Assembly (NCBI RefSeq): GCF_051488665.1
Contig: NZ_JBPSEG010000014.1
Coordinates: forward strand, 1 to 64,000
Length of the DNA: 64,000 nt
Source of the DNA: Melioribacter sp051488665
GTDB taxonomy: Bacteria; Bacteroidota; Ignavibacteria; Ignavibacteriales; Melioribacteraceae
Direction of reading: 5' to 3'
The translations under genes and the position numbers were made by a program. A model generated the notes under the pieces. It worked only from the letters and a program-made list of their open reading frames with translations, ran no database searches and was not told the origin of the DNA. Of this stretch, positions 9,174-17,946 are shown in pieces; position 1 is the stretch's first letter; every line of letters starts with the position of its first letter.

Positions 9174-10524
9174 CAGATCTACGCCGCCAAAGCCCAAAAC
9201 GAAAATCGATTTCAGCTTGCCCGAAATAGAAAAATTCGAGACGGAAAACAACGCGGTTTATTTTTCTCAAAAAGAAAAACTGCCGATAGTACAACTCAAT
9301 ATAATAATTGACGCCGGCAGCAGGCTTGACCCGCCTGACAAAAAAGGGGCGGCATTGCTGACTTCTCTGCTGATCGACGAGGGCGCCGGCAAATATAATT
9401 CATTCGAGCTAAACGACGAATTCGAAAAGCTGGGCACGGTTCTAAGCATTAATGTAAATCACGATACTTTTGCATTCTCGATGCTTTCTTTGAGCGACAA
9501 TTTCCAAAAATCGTTCGAACTCCTATCGGAAATATTAAACAATCCCCGTTTGCAAAACGACGACTTCGAAAGGGAGAAAAAGAAACTTACCGCTAAAATA
9601 ATTCAGTTGAGAAAAGAACCTTCCTACATTGCAAATACGGCATTCGACAGAATTGTTTTCGATGGAACATATTACGCTTTTCCGGAACTCGGTTACCTCG
9701 AAACTCTGGACAAAATTACGATTGAAGACGTCAGGGATTATTACCGAAAATATATTCAAAACAATTCACTTAGTTTTGCGGTCGTGGGAAATGTTTCAAA
9801 AGATGAGATCGTCAGGCTTGTAAACAAGAATTTTAGCGGCAGACAAAAGATAACGATTGATCAAAATATCGAGCCGGTTGTTGCTCAAAAGACCAGGATT
9901 TACATAGCAGACAAAAAGGACGCTCCTCAAACCGAATTGAGAATAGGACACCGCGGCGTAAAGAGAAACGAAGAAACTTATTACCGGTTGAAATTAATGA
10001 ACACAATTTTGGGCGGCGACTTTTCGAGCAGGATCAATTTGAATCTTAGAGAGAAGAAAGGATTTACTTACGGCGCCGGCTCGGTTTACGGATACCATAA
10101 AAACGCGGGATTTTTCGAAGTTCATACGGCTGTTAATGCCGTCAATACCGGCGAATCTATTTCCGAAATAATTAAAGAAATAAAAGGCGTAAGAGAAAGG
10201 ATTGACGAAGACGAAATCAATTTTGCCAAGTCTTATCATACAAAAAAGTTCCCTTCGCTGTTCGAGACATATACTCAGATAGCCAAAAATATAACGCCGT
10301 TAATTATTCATAATCTGGATACGGATTATTACAAAAATTACGTAGACAAAATCAAATCCGTACGGAATGAAGAAATAATCGACGCCGCGAAAAAATATTT
10401 GCACCCGGAAAGTCTCGTTATCGTTGCCGTAGGCGACAGGGACAAAATCCATGAACAAGTTAAAGGATTGAACGCAGAGATTATCTACATAGATGAAAAC
10501 GGGGAAATCGTTGCGAGCCGCTAA
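9166..10524 (+). CDS. M16 family protein lacking the zinc motif, non-catalytic partner
   Basis: The protein has 452 residues. It is clearly M16-like: N-terminal IIDAGSRLDPPDKKGAALLT aligns with the zinc-site region but has no HxxEH, while the C-terminal half keeps the LNLREKKGFTYGAGSVY block with the Arg and Tyr that help bind substrate. This is the known arrangement for two-gene M16 enzymes, in which one chain brings zinc and the other the Arg/Tyr pair. Its end overlaps the convergent next gene by four bases. Confidence 0.9.
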   Translation: MFDRSTPPKPKTKIDFSLPEIEKFETENNAVYFSQKEKLPIVQLNIIIDAGSRLDPPDKKGAALLTSLLIDEGAGKYNSFELNDEFEKLGTVLSINVNHDTFAFSMLSLSDNFQKSFELLSEILNNPRLQNDDFEREKKKLTAKIIQLRKEPSYIANTAFDRIVFDGTYYAFPELGYLETLDKITIEDVRDYYRKYIQNNSLSFAVVGNVSKDEIVRLVNKNFSGRQKITIDQNIEPVVAQKTRIYIADKKDAPQTELRIGHRGVKRNEETYYRLKLMNTILGGDFSSRINLNLREKKGFTYGAGSVYGYHKNAGFFEVHTAVNAVNTGESISEIIKEIKGVRERIDEDEINFAKSYHTKKFPSLFETYTQIAKNITPLIIHNLDTDYYKNYVDKIKSVRNEEIIDAAKKYLHPESLVIVAVGDRDKIHEQVKGLNAEIIYIDENGEIVASR

Positions 10525-11510
10525 ATTACCGGCGTTATTTTGTATCCTTTTTTACGGTAATTGTCGAATTCCGTTTTAATAATCTTGAAATTCTCCGGAG
10601 TAATTAAAAAGATTTTTGTTTTGTTTCCTGTTTTATCTTCGCAATAATATTTGAACCTGGAAAGCAGTTCGTTTTTATCCTCGTCGTCGAGCAATATAAA
10701 ATCGGAAATCCTTTTAAGCTCCGCTCCCCTTTTCTTAAACCTTTCCTCGACGTAATTATAGACCGGTGAATTATACAGCTCCGATTTTTCGTCAATCAAA
10801 TAAAAAAGAGCGTTTGGGAAATCAGATACAATTTTGTTTATTGCGTTGTCGATTACCTTTTTGTGAGAGAGGGTCTTGATTTTATAATCCGAAGATATGT
10901 CGTCGTTTAAAATTACGACATAATCTTTATCGTATTTATTAATCGAATCCGCGGCGCTTTTCGAATCTTCGGAAGGAATAAATCCGAGTGCAAAACGATA
11001 CGGCATATTAAGTATTTCGGTAAAATCAGAATTGTCCGGCTCCGTGTCATAAAAAATAAACGCAAGATTATTATGCTCGCGCTTTAATTTGGCGTCGGGG
11101 ATAATGTCTGCAAGCAATTTTAATTTTTCATTCGAATAGACTCGCAGTTCCGTTTCACCGAAAATCTTCTTTTCTTCCGAAACGAAACTAGTTATGTCGT
11201 TTTCAATCGCATATTCGAGATCCTTCAAAATAAGAGGAATGGGCAGATCTGCGGGCAGGCGCACGATAATTTTATAATGAACGGAATCTTCTCCGTCGAC
11301 TCTTATCTTCTTTTTGCTCACCCAGTTCTTTTCTATACCGTGACTATCCAGAATTTCGGAAAATACCGAATCGATTTCCCAAACCGAGAATTCGCCGATT
11401 ACGCCGTCTTCCCCGTTTTCCTGTTTATTCGAAAGAAGATCAACGGACAGATTGATTATGAGCAAAGAGACTGCAATGCCAATCAGATAATAGGTAAATT
11501 TATAATTCAT
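10521..11510 (-). CDS. Membrane-anchored hypothetical protein, possibly a degenerate polysaccharide-deacetylase-like fold
   Basis: The protein has 329 residues with one N-terminal membrane segment (about 7-25) and a charged extracytoplasmic region. From about residue 155 the pattern AFIFYDTEPDN followed by LNMPYRFALGFIPSEDSKSAADSI is reminiscent of the divergent polysaccharide deacetylase (YibQ) family, but the metal-binding Asp/His residues are not evident. That resemblance is my inference and is weak. It lies 17 bases downstream of the enoyl-CoA hydratase gene on the same strand. Function unknown. Confidence 0.6.
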   Translation of the reverse strand: MNYKFTYYLIGIAVSLLIINLSVDLLSNKQENGEDGVIGEFSVWEIDSVFSEILDSHGIEKNWVSKKKIRVDGEDSVHYKIIVRLPADLPIPLILKDLEYAIENDITSFVSEEKKIFGETELRVYSNEKLKLLADIIPDAKLKREHNNLAFIFYDTEPDNSDFTEILNMPYRFALGFIPSEDSKSAADSINKYDKDYVVILNDDISSDYKIKTLSHKKVIDNAINKIVSDFPNALFYLIDEKSELYNSPVYNYVEERFKKRGAELKRISDFILLDDEDKNELLSRFKYYCEDKTGNKTKIFLITPENFKIIKTEFDNYRKKGYKITPVI

Positions 11511-11527
11511 GGAAATATCGGCGTGTA

Positions 11528-12301
11528 TTATTTGTTCATAAATTGAGCTTTCCTTTTTTCGAGAAAAGCCGAAGTTCCTTCCTTAAAATCTTCGGTTTCC
11601 GTGCAAAGAGCGAAGAGCCGGCTTTCGTTTTCCATTTCCTCCCTGCGTTCTTTGACTCTGAGGGATTCAAGCGCATATTTAATTATCACGCCGCTTTTCG
11701 AAGCGATTTTTTCGCCCGTCTTTATTGCGGTGTCAAGCAATTCCCCGTGCGGCGTGACTTTATTTACAAGTCCTATTCTGTATGCTTCGTCAGCGTCGAT
11801 CATGTCTCCGGTTAAAATCATTTCGAGCGCTTTGGATTTGCCTGCAATTTCCCGTAAGCGCACCGTGCCTCCGTATCCGGGTATTATACCGAGATTGATT
11901 TCCGGTTGACCGAAGCGGGCGTTTTCCGAAGCGATTCTAATATGACAAGCCATTGCCAGCTCGCATCCGCCGCCGAGCGCATATCCGTTTACAGCGGCAA
12001 TTACGGGTTTGTCGAAATTTTCTATGCGGCTAAATATTTCCTGCCCGTTTCGTGAAAACTTTTCCGCTTCTTGTCTGCTCAATTTATTAATTTCAGTTAT
12101 GTCAGCTCCGGCGACAAATGCTTTGTCGCCCGCGCCTGTTAATATCACAACCATGATTGAAGAATCTTCTTCAATCATCTTAAAAATTTTATTAAGCTCA
12201 TCGAGCGTCCTTAAATTCAAAGCGTTAAGTTTATCGGGTCTGTTAAGTTTTACGATCCCGATATTTCCTTCTTTGCCGAGTATAACATTTTCAAATTCCA
12301 T
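11528..12301 (-). CDS. Enoyl-CoA hydratase/crotonase family protein
   Basis: The protein has 257 residues, the normal length. N-terminal LNRPDKLNALN, oxyanion-hole region AGADITEI, and AAVNGYALGGGCELAMACHI followed by FGQPEINLGIIPG are classic crotonase signatures. Both catalytic glutamates (GGGCE and GQPE) are present, so true hydratase activity on trans-2-enoyl-CoA is likely. It would act in beta-oxidation, butyrate-type metabolism or amino-acid catabolism. No other beta-oxidation gene is adjacent. The start ATG follows a GGAGG-type ribosome site at about 12305-12311. Confidence 0.92.
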   Translation of the reverse strand: MEFENVILGKEGNIGIVKLNRPDKLNALNLRTLDELNKIFKMIEEDSSIMVVILTGAGDKAFVAGADITEINKLSRQEAEKFSRNGQEIFSRIENFDKPVIAAVNGYALGGGCELAMACHIRIASENARFGQPEINLGIIPGYGGTVRLREIAGKSKALEMILTGDMIDADEAYRIGLVNKVTPHGELLDTAIKTGEKIASKSGVIIKYALESLRVKERREEMENESRLFALCTETEDFKEGTSAFLEKRKAQFMNK

Positions 12302-12310
12302 CTTAACCTC

Positions 12311-12904
12311 CTAAATTTTAACAAAAATCGGGATAGTCGCCTTAAATACTATCGAGATATATTGATTGTCGGGCAAATAATTATAATACGCCATAACATC
12401 GAGAATAAACATCGAAAATCCTCCGCCGATCTGAAAGCCGAATTTAGATTTCCCTTCGGTAAAGTTTTGTTTGTTTTTTCCTTCTTTGAAGATATGAGAA
12501 TTTTCAAAGTACGAATATTGAATACCCGCGTCTACAAGCGGCATAAGCAGCGCGACGTTCTCCACAAGCGGCGGGAAATAATATCTCGCCCCTGCCGCCA
12601 GAAAAATCATATTACTCGAATACGAAGCATAATCCGTTTTCTTGTAGAGAGTCTGTCTGCCCGGATAATGCTGATAACCCAGCGTTGAATAAAAAAAGAA
12701 CGGCATCAAAAGATTATCGGTATAGAGCAACGAAGTTTCCGCTCCGACTCCGATATTATTTTTATCGGAAAAATCGCCAACCGGGAATTTCGGACCTACC
12801 CCCAGCGACATAAACAATCCTTTGGCTTCTCCGAATTTTATCGGCTGCGCTGCAACTGCAATTGAAAGGCAAATCATTATTAAAACAAAATATTTCTTCA
12901 TCAT
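12311..12904 (-). CDS. Small outer-membrane beta-barrel hypothetical protein
   Basis: The protein has 197 residues: signal peptide 1-19, then a porin-like pattern of alternating hydrophobic and aromatic residues (for example SLGVGPKFPVGDF, GVGAETSLLY, FGFQIGGGFS). The size fits an eight-strand OmpX/OmpW-like barrel. It overlaps the upstream DUF2231 gene by four bases. No specific family is recognised. Confidence 0.65.
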   Translation of the reverse strand: MMKKYFVLIMICLSIAVAAQPIKFGEAKGLFMSLGVGPKFPVGDFSDKNNIGVGAETSLLYTDNLLMPFFFYSTLGYQHYPGRQTLYKKTDYASYSSNMIFLAAGARYYFPPLVENVALLMPLVDAGIQYSYFENSHIFKEGKNKQNFTEGKSKFGFQIGGGFSMFILDVMAYYNYLPDNQYISIVFKATIPIFVKI

Positions 12905-13350
12905 CCACCGAAAATTTTGGTTCCGACTCCGAATTCATAAACCAACAGACCGCCGTAATAAGCGGTTATTAATATTAATACAAAACCAATAATAGCAAAA
13001 AATAGAATAATTAATTTATGGTAGAACAAATTAATGTTTTTCCTGACTGTATAAAATCTGTAAAAAAAGAGAGAAGCGCAAAGCCACAGGAATAAAGAAG
13101 AAAAAAGTTCGTGATTGTTAATTGCTTTTTGCAGTCCGGGATTTTGAATAACAGCCTCGTTTACTTTTTGAGCTTCCAAATTGCCCGTCAATACAGCCGC
13201 TATTGAAAAAAATATTGCAAGGAACAGGAACGCAAGAGCGGGTTTAGTCATATTTTCTTTGCCGGCAATGATGCCGGCGGCGTCTGTTACAAAATAGATA
13301 ATATAAAACACTATCGGGAAATGAATAATAATCGGATGAATCGTTTCCAT
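12901..13350 (-). CDS. DUF2231-type small membrane protein
   Basis: The protein has 149 residues and four predicted membrane segments. It opens with ETIHPIIIHFPIVFYIIYFVTD, the His-Pro...His-Phe-Pro signature of DUF2231 proteins, whose function is not established; the histidines suggest metal or heme contact. The gene overlaps the following barrel gene by four bases and lies 14 bases after the SDR gene. Confidence 0.75.
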   Translation of the reverse strand: METIHPIIIHFPIVFYIIYFVTDAAGIIAGKENMTKPALAFLFLAIFFSIAAVLTGNLEAQKVNEAVIQNPGLQKAINNHELFSSLFLWLCASLFFYRFYTVRKNINLFYHKLIILFFAIIGFVLILITAYYGGLLVYEFGVGTKIFGG

Positions 13351-13364
13351 AAACTTCCTTTCGT

Positions 13365-14114
13365 TTACCCGCAGAGAACGCTTCCGCCGTTGACGTTTAA
13401 TATTTCGCCGGTAATATGTCCCGCCAGATCCGAAGCAAGGAATAAAACCGGGGCTGCTATATCTTCGGCGGCGGCAATTTTGCCCAAAGGTATAGAGTTA
13501 ATTATTTCCTGTTTATATTTTTCGTCGGCAAAAACTTCGTCGTTCATTTCAGTATCGACCCAGCCGGGAGCCACGGAATTTACCGTAATGTTGAACTTTG
13601 CCAGTTCAACCGCCAGCGATTTGGTAAAAGAGATCATACCGCCTTTGGTTGCGGCGTAGTGCGAATGAAAAGCTTCGCCGCGTTGTCCGGCGGTCGATGA
13701 AATTAATATTATCCTGCCATATCGATTTTTTTTCATATACGGCAATACGGCTTTGGAAAATAGAAACGCCGAAGTAAGATTAATCCTTATTATCTCGTTC
13801 CATTTTTCGAGCGTCAAAGTTTCAATAGGTCCGTCGTTCCAGATGCCTGCGTTATGAACAAGAATGTCGACGCCGCCGAAATCCTCAGCCGCCCGTTCAA
13901 CCATTCGAAATATTTCCTCTTCCGATTCCATATCCGTTCGGTATGCTTTTGCATTCCCTTTTAAAAATGACTCCAATTGTTTGGCGCGTTCGGCTGAATT
14001 TTTATACGTAAAAGCGACTCTGCCGTTTGCCTGCGTAAAATATCTGACGCAAGCTTCGCCAATGCCGCGGGAACCTCCCGTTATGACTGCGACTCTGTTT
14101 TTCAAATCGATCAT
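13365..14114 (-). CDS. SDR family oxidoreductase, 3-oxoacyl-ACP reductase-like
   Basis: The protein has 249 residues. It has the Rossmann motif TGGSRGIG (about 13-20), NAG near residue 89, and the catalytic Ser-Tyr-Lys in the ISSTAGQRGE...HYAATKGG segment. It resembles FabG and is NAD(P)-dependent. FabG-like paralogues also reduce other ketones, and no fatty-acid synthesis genes lie beside it, so the substrate is open. The start codon shares one base with the truA stop (TGATG), implying translational coupling. Confidence 0.88.
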   Translation of the reverse strand: MIDLKNRVAVITGGSRGIGEACVRYFTQANGRVAFTYKNSAERAKQLESFLKGNAKAYRTDMESEEEIFRMVERAAEDFGGVDILVHNAGIWNDGPIETLTLEKWNEIIRINLTSAFLFSKAVLPYMKKNRYGRIILISSTAGQRGEAFHSHYAATKGGMISFTKSLAVELAKFNITVNSVAPGWVDTEMNDEVFADEKYKQEIINSIPLGKIAAAEDIAAPVLFLASDLAGHITGEILNVNGGSVLCG

Positions 14115-14848
14115 CAGTACCTCACTTTATATAAAAACAAACCTTTTGCGGGCAACGCCTCCCCGGCGGATTTTCTGTCCTTTTCATCCAAAATTTTTTG
14201 AAGCGACTCGGCGTTTTTATCATTAAGCGCCGTTTTCAAAATCGTCCCTGCAAGCGCGCGAACCATACCGTGTAAAAATCTGTCTGCTGATATTGTAAAT
14301 ATCGTAAAGTCCGATCTTCTGAACCAATTGATTTCCGTTACTTCACAAATTTTGTTTTTAACGGTCGATTTGGCTCTGCAAAACGAAGTAAAATCTTTTT
14401 TGCCGAGGAACGTCGCGCTTAATTCATTAAGAAGTTTTATATCGATATTTCTTATCGGAGGATATAAATAAGAGTATCTTAAATAAAAAGGAGATTTTGT
14501 GTGGCTGAACAAATAAATATACTTCCTTTCTTTTGCGTCATATCTGGCATGAAAATTTTCGGTTACCCGTTCAATTTTTTTAATTGCTATATCGTTTGGT
14601 AAAAGCGAATTTAAGGAATAGACAAATTTATTCGTATCGAATTCATCTGGATATCTGAAGTTTGCCGTCTGACCGAGCGCGTGAACTCCGGCGTCGGTTC
14701 TGCCGGAACCGATCAGATTGACTTTTTCTTTTAGAATAACTTCTATTGCTTCTATAATTTTCTGCTGTACGGTAATTTTATTTTTTTGAATCTGCCAGCC
14801 GAAGTAGTCTGTTCCGTCGTACTGGATGGTAAGTTTATAATTATACAT
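14114..14848 (-). CDS. truA: tRNA pseudouridine(38-40) synthase TruA
   Basis: The protein has 244 residues, full length. The catalytic aspartate lies in GSGRTDAGVHALGQ (about 47-60). N-terminal YDGTDYFGWQIQ and C-terminal FLHGMVRALAGTI are family signatures. The enzyme isomerises uridines 38-40 in the anticodon arm of many tRNAs. It heads the minus-strand block that continues into the SDR gene. Confidence 0.96.
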   Translation of the reverse strand: MYNYKLTIQYDGTDYFGWQIQKNKITVQQKIIEAIEVILKEKVNLIGSGRTDAGVHALGQTANFRYPDEFDTNKFVYSLNSLLPNDIAIKKIERVTENFHARYDAKERKYIYLFSHTKSPFYLRYSYLYPPIRNIDIKLLNELSATFLGKKDFTSFCRAKSTVKNKICEVTEINWFRRSDFTIFTISADRFLHGMVRALAGTILKTALNDKNAESLQKILDEKDRKSAGEALPAKGLFLYKVRY

Positions 14849-14970
14849 TATTTCATTTCTAAATCTATCTGTCTCAAAATTACGCCAAAAGAGAGAGATA
14901 AACTACTTTTTTATTGTTTTTTTTTGTTTTTAACGCTAAATTGTAAAAAAACATTGGGCAATTAGCTTTA

Positions 14971-14978
14971 TATATTTG
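14971..14978 (+). promoter_or_regulatory. TATATTTG -7-like box upstream of the susC-like gene
   Basis: TATATTTG is an exact match to the Bacteroidota TAnnTTTG element and lies 61 bases before the susC-like start. TTG triplets lie 14 and 27 bases upstream instead of the usual 19-21, so the -33 part is not convincing. Confidence 0.35.
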
Positions 14979-15038
14979 TTAATAGGGTTCTACACAAATA
15001 AATAATAAATATATTCACCAACAAAATGAGGGGTGTGT

Positions 15039-15545
15039 ATGAAAAAGAAAATACCACTTCTATTATTAGTTCTTATGCTTCCCTTTAGTCTGATGGCTCA
15101 AAACACATTTAGAATAATGGGAACGGTAACCGATACATACGGGGAACCGTTGATCGGCGCAAATGTTTATATCCCTGCTTTGAATACGGGCGCGGCTACC
15201 GATATGGCAGGGAAATACGTAATTGAACTTTCAAAAGATGTAGCGCAGGGACAAGAAGTAGCTCTCACTGTTACTTATGTCGGATATAAGTCCCAAAGCG
15301 TAATGTTAACTCTTACGGGCAATTCAATTCAGCAGGATTTTGAATTGGAAGAAGACGTCTTCGAAAGCGAAACGGTAGTTGTAACTGGTATAGCGTCCAA
15401 AACTTCCAAGTCCGTTGCGGAGGTTGCGGTGTCAAGAATTCCTGCAGCGCAGCTGGCGGAAATACAAAGTTACCAGGGACTGTCTCAGCTAGTCTCCGGT
15501 AAAATTTCCGGCGTGCAGGTAGCCCCGTCATCCGGTAACGTCTGA
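15039..15545 (+). CDS. SusC/RagA-type TonB-linked outer-membrane protein, N-terminal part (frame cut by in-frame TGA)
   Basis: I start at the ATG at 15039, five bases behind GAGGGG, rather than at the GTG at 15033. The piece has signal peptide (1-20), a CarboxypepD_reg-like domain (about 25-105, GEPLIGANVYIPALNTGAATD) and the beginning of the plug (SETVVVTGIASKTSKSVAEVAVSRI...LVSGKISGVQVAPSSGNV). It stops at TGA 15543-15545. The same frame continues without a shift into the plug and barrel encoded at 15564-17930. In relatives this junction reads Gly-Asn-Val-Gly-Gly-Gly-Phe-Arg, so a GGA-to-TGA change is the simplest explanation. Alone, this fragment could not form a pore. Confidence 0.85.
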   Translation: MKKKIPLLLLVLMLPFSLMAQNTFRIMGTVTDTYGEPLIGANVYIPALNTGAATDMAGKYVIELSKDVAQGQEVALTVTYVGYKSQSVMLTLTGNSIQQDFELEEDVFESETVVVTGIASKTSKSVAEVAVSRIPAAQLAEIQSYQGLSQLVSGKISGVQVAPSSGNV

Positions 15546-15563
15546 GGAGGTTTCCGTTTCTTC

Positions 15564-17930
15564 GTGAGAGGCGGCGGCGGATTGAACGGCGACGAACAGC
15601 CGGTAATTTATATAGACGGCATACGAGTTGAAGACGCTGAGATCGAGGGATACGGCGTAGGCGGCCAGGGCTCGAGCATTCTTGCAAATCTGAACGTTCA
15701 GGACATTGAAAACATTGAGGTGCTAAAAGGTCCTGCAGCAGCGGCTATGTACGGCACCGACGGTTCAAACGGCGTTGTTTTGATTACAACCAAGTCGGGC
15801 AAATTGGGAGCCGGATTAAGACCGTATTCCGTGACTTATAAGTATGATTACGGTTACAATACGCAAGCTTACAAATTCAAAAAAGACCGCTTCGAAAGCG
15901 CAGACGGCGCTAACGGTATTTATCAGGACGGTTTAATCAGAAATCATTATGTTAATTTCTCAGGAGGCACGGGAATTCTGAGATACTATGCTTCTTACGA
16001 GAACCGTCTCGAAAACGGAATTCTTCCGAATTCCTCGATGGACAGATCTTCAGTCAGATTAAATCTCTCGGCTTATCCGACCGAGAACCTGACATTCCAA
16101 TTTACTTCGGCATTCATTTTCAATAATATTCAACGTCCGAATAACGACAACAACATTTACGGATGGCTGGGAAACACGCTTTTGCGTCTCTGGTACTTTA
16201 CAGACAGCGCGTCGGTCGCCGGCATTAAAGACCTGAATAAGAATAACCAGTACTTAGGATCTTTCAAAATCACTTGGAAACCAATTGAAAATTTAGAATT
16301 AAATGCCGGAGTAGGTATAGACGACAACGACTGGAGGCAAGATCAGATATTCCCGGTTACCGGCAGTTATTCTACTATCAATAACGGGCAAAAAAGCATT
16401 TATAACAGACATAACCGTCAATATACATACGATTTAAACGCCCGGTACAACTATAATATAACAAATGACCTTAGAGGCTCTTCTGTAATAGGAACACAAA
16501 TCTTAGATCGTAAACTTACAACGAGCTTTATGTCTGCGGAAAATTTCGGCAGTCAATTTATTATGAATATCGGCTCAGGATTAACTATTAATGAATACGA
16601 CGAAGGATTCAGTCACATTCGCCAGGCAGGTATTTATCTCGACAACAATTTCTCGTACAAAGATCAATACTTTTTAACACTGGCTGTTCGAAGGGATTAT
16701 GCAAGCACAATCGGAGAAAACGCCCCGGCTATTACATATCCGAAATTGAGTCTTGCGGTAAGAATGGATAAATACGACTTCTTCCCTAAATTCTTCAGTT
16801 TATTTAAACTAAGAGCCGCTTACGGCGAAAGCGGACAGCTGCCCGGAACGGATGACGCTATACCTTTACTTTGGCAGGCATATAACGGCGGAGCAGGCAT
16901 TGGCGGCGTTTTGAGTTCGATAGGCAATGCCGGAATAGAGCCAGAAAGAATTAAGGAATTCGAAGTCGGTTTCGATTCGGAATTCTTAAATATGTTCGCT
17001 CTCGAGTTCACATATTATAACGGCAGCGCAAAGAACTCAATAATTTACAAAAATAATCCGCCTTCGTCCGGTCTTACTGCCAGCACGGTGCCTTTTAATA
17101 TAGGCGCAATGAAAAATCACGGATTCGAAACATTGCTGCAAATCAATCCGATTAAAGGCAGGGATTATAATCTGGACGTCAATATAATCTGGAAATATCA
17201 AACGAACGAAGTGACGGATATGGACGGGCAGGAAATTCCCGACGGATTCGACGTGAATTACATTAAAGAAGGGATGAAAAAACACGAGTTCTACACCTAT
17301 AAAACCGTAGGCGCCCGTTTCGACGAAAGCGGCAGATATTTAGGTCCTCAAGTATCTGATGAACGAGTAGATCTCGGCAACCCGATTCCCGATCATACGG
17401 GTTCCATCAGCTTTAATTTCCGATTCCTGAAGAATTTCAATTTGTACGCATTAGCCGAATGGGGACTTAACAATAAGGTATATAATCTTACAAGACAATT
17501 TGCCATCCAATTCCGTAATGATACGGAATACGAAATACTGAGAGCTAAGTTGGGACTTTCCTCGTCTCACGATGAAGTTACTCCACTGGAAGTTGGTTCT
17601 CCCGAATATAAAGCCGCAGCCGAGCAATATGCAAAACTCTACATCGGTTACGACGGCAATTTTATTGAAGACGCGGATTATTTCACGATCAGAGAAGTTA
17701 GTTTGAGTTACGACTTTACCGATTTGTTTAGTCAGTACCTCCAAACGTCTTCATATTTACAGAGAGTTGTGGTAGGATTTTCCGTACGCAACCTTCTCAA
17801 ACTGACTAAATACAGCGGCGCCGACTACGAACTTAACTTCGACGGCGGCAGAAGTCTTAGCCGAGGCACTGACTTCCTGACATTGCAAAATCCAAGAACT
17901 TATACATTCTGGGTACAACTCGGATTATAA
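15564..17930 (+). CDS. SusC/RagA-type TonB-linked outer-membrane protein, plug and barrel part (downstream of in-frame TGA)
   Basis: This is the remainder of the SusC-like receptor (788 codons from a GTG at 15564). It has the plug continuation QPVIYIDGIRVED...VEVLKGPAAAAMYGTDGSNGVVLITTK, then a large barrel ending NPRTYTFWVQLGL. The GTG is preceded by GAGGAGG at 15544-15550, 13 bases away, so re-initiation after the TGA is imaginable. It would give a protein without signal peptide and therefore unable to reach the outer membrane. The joined frame of 964 codons would be a normal SusC. It is followed after 16 bases by the SusD gene, the usual pair for uptake of large oligomeric nutrients. Confidence 0.85.
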   Translation: MRGGGGLNGDEQPVIYIDGIRVEDAEIEGYGVGGQGSSILANLNVQDIENIEVLKGPAAAAMYGTDGSNGVVLITTKSGKLGAGLRPYSVTYKYDYGYNTQAYKFKKDRFESADGANGIYQDGLIRNHYVNFSGGTGILRYYASYENRLENGILPNSSMDRSSVRLNLSAYPTENLTFQFTSAFIFNNIQRPNNDNNIYGWLGNTLLRLWYFTDSASVAGIKDLNKNNQYLGSFKITWKPIENLELNAGVGIDDNDWRQDQIFPVTGSYSTINNGQKSIYNRHNRQYTYDLNARYNYNITNDLRGSSVIGTQILDRKLTTSFMSAENFGSQFIMNIGSGLTINEYDEGFSHIRQAGIYLDNNFSYKDQYFLTLAVRRDYASTIGENAPAITYPKLSLAVRMDKYDFFPKFFSLFKLRAAYGESGQLPGTDDAIPLLWQAYNGGAGIGGVLSSIGNAGIEPERIKEFEVGFDSEFLNMFALEFTYYNGSAKNSIIYKNNPPSSGLTASTVPFNIGAMKNHGFETLLQINPIKGRDYNLDVNIIWKYQTNEVTDMDGQEIPDGFDVNYIKEGMKKHEFYTYKTVGARFDESGRYLGPQVSDERVDLGNPIPDHTGSISFNFRFLKNFNLYALAEWGLNNKVYNLTRQFAIQFRNDTEYEILRAKLGLSSSHDEVTPLEVGSPEYKAAAEQYAKLYIGYDGNFIEDADYFTIREVSLSYDFTDLFSQYLQTSSYLQRVVVGFSVRNLLKLTKYSGADYELNFDGGRSLSRGTDFLTLQNPRTYTFWVQLGL

Positions 17931-17946
17931 AAAGGGAGAATTAAAT

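Noticed and set aside
15543..15600. TGA of the susC-like gene as a selenocysteine codon
   Set aside because: The position is a glycine in the family as I know it, not a cysteine. No convincing SECIS-like hairpin follows and no selenocysteine machinery is visible here.
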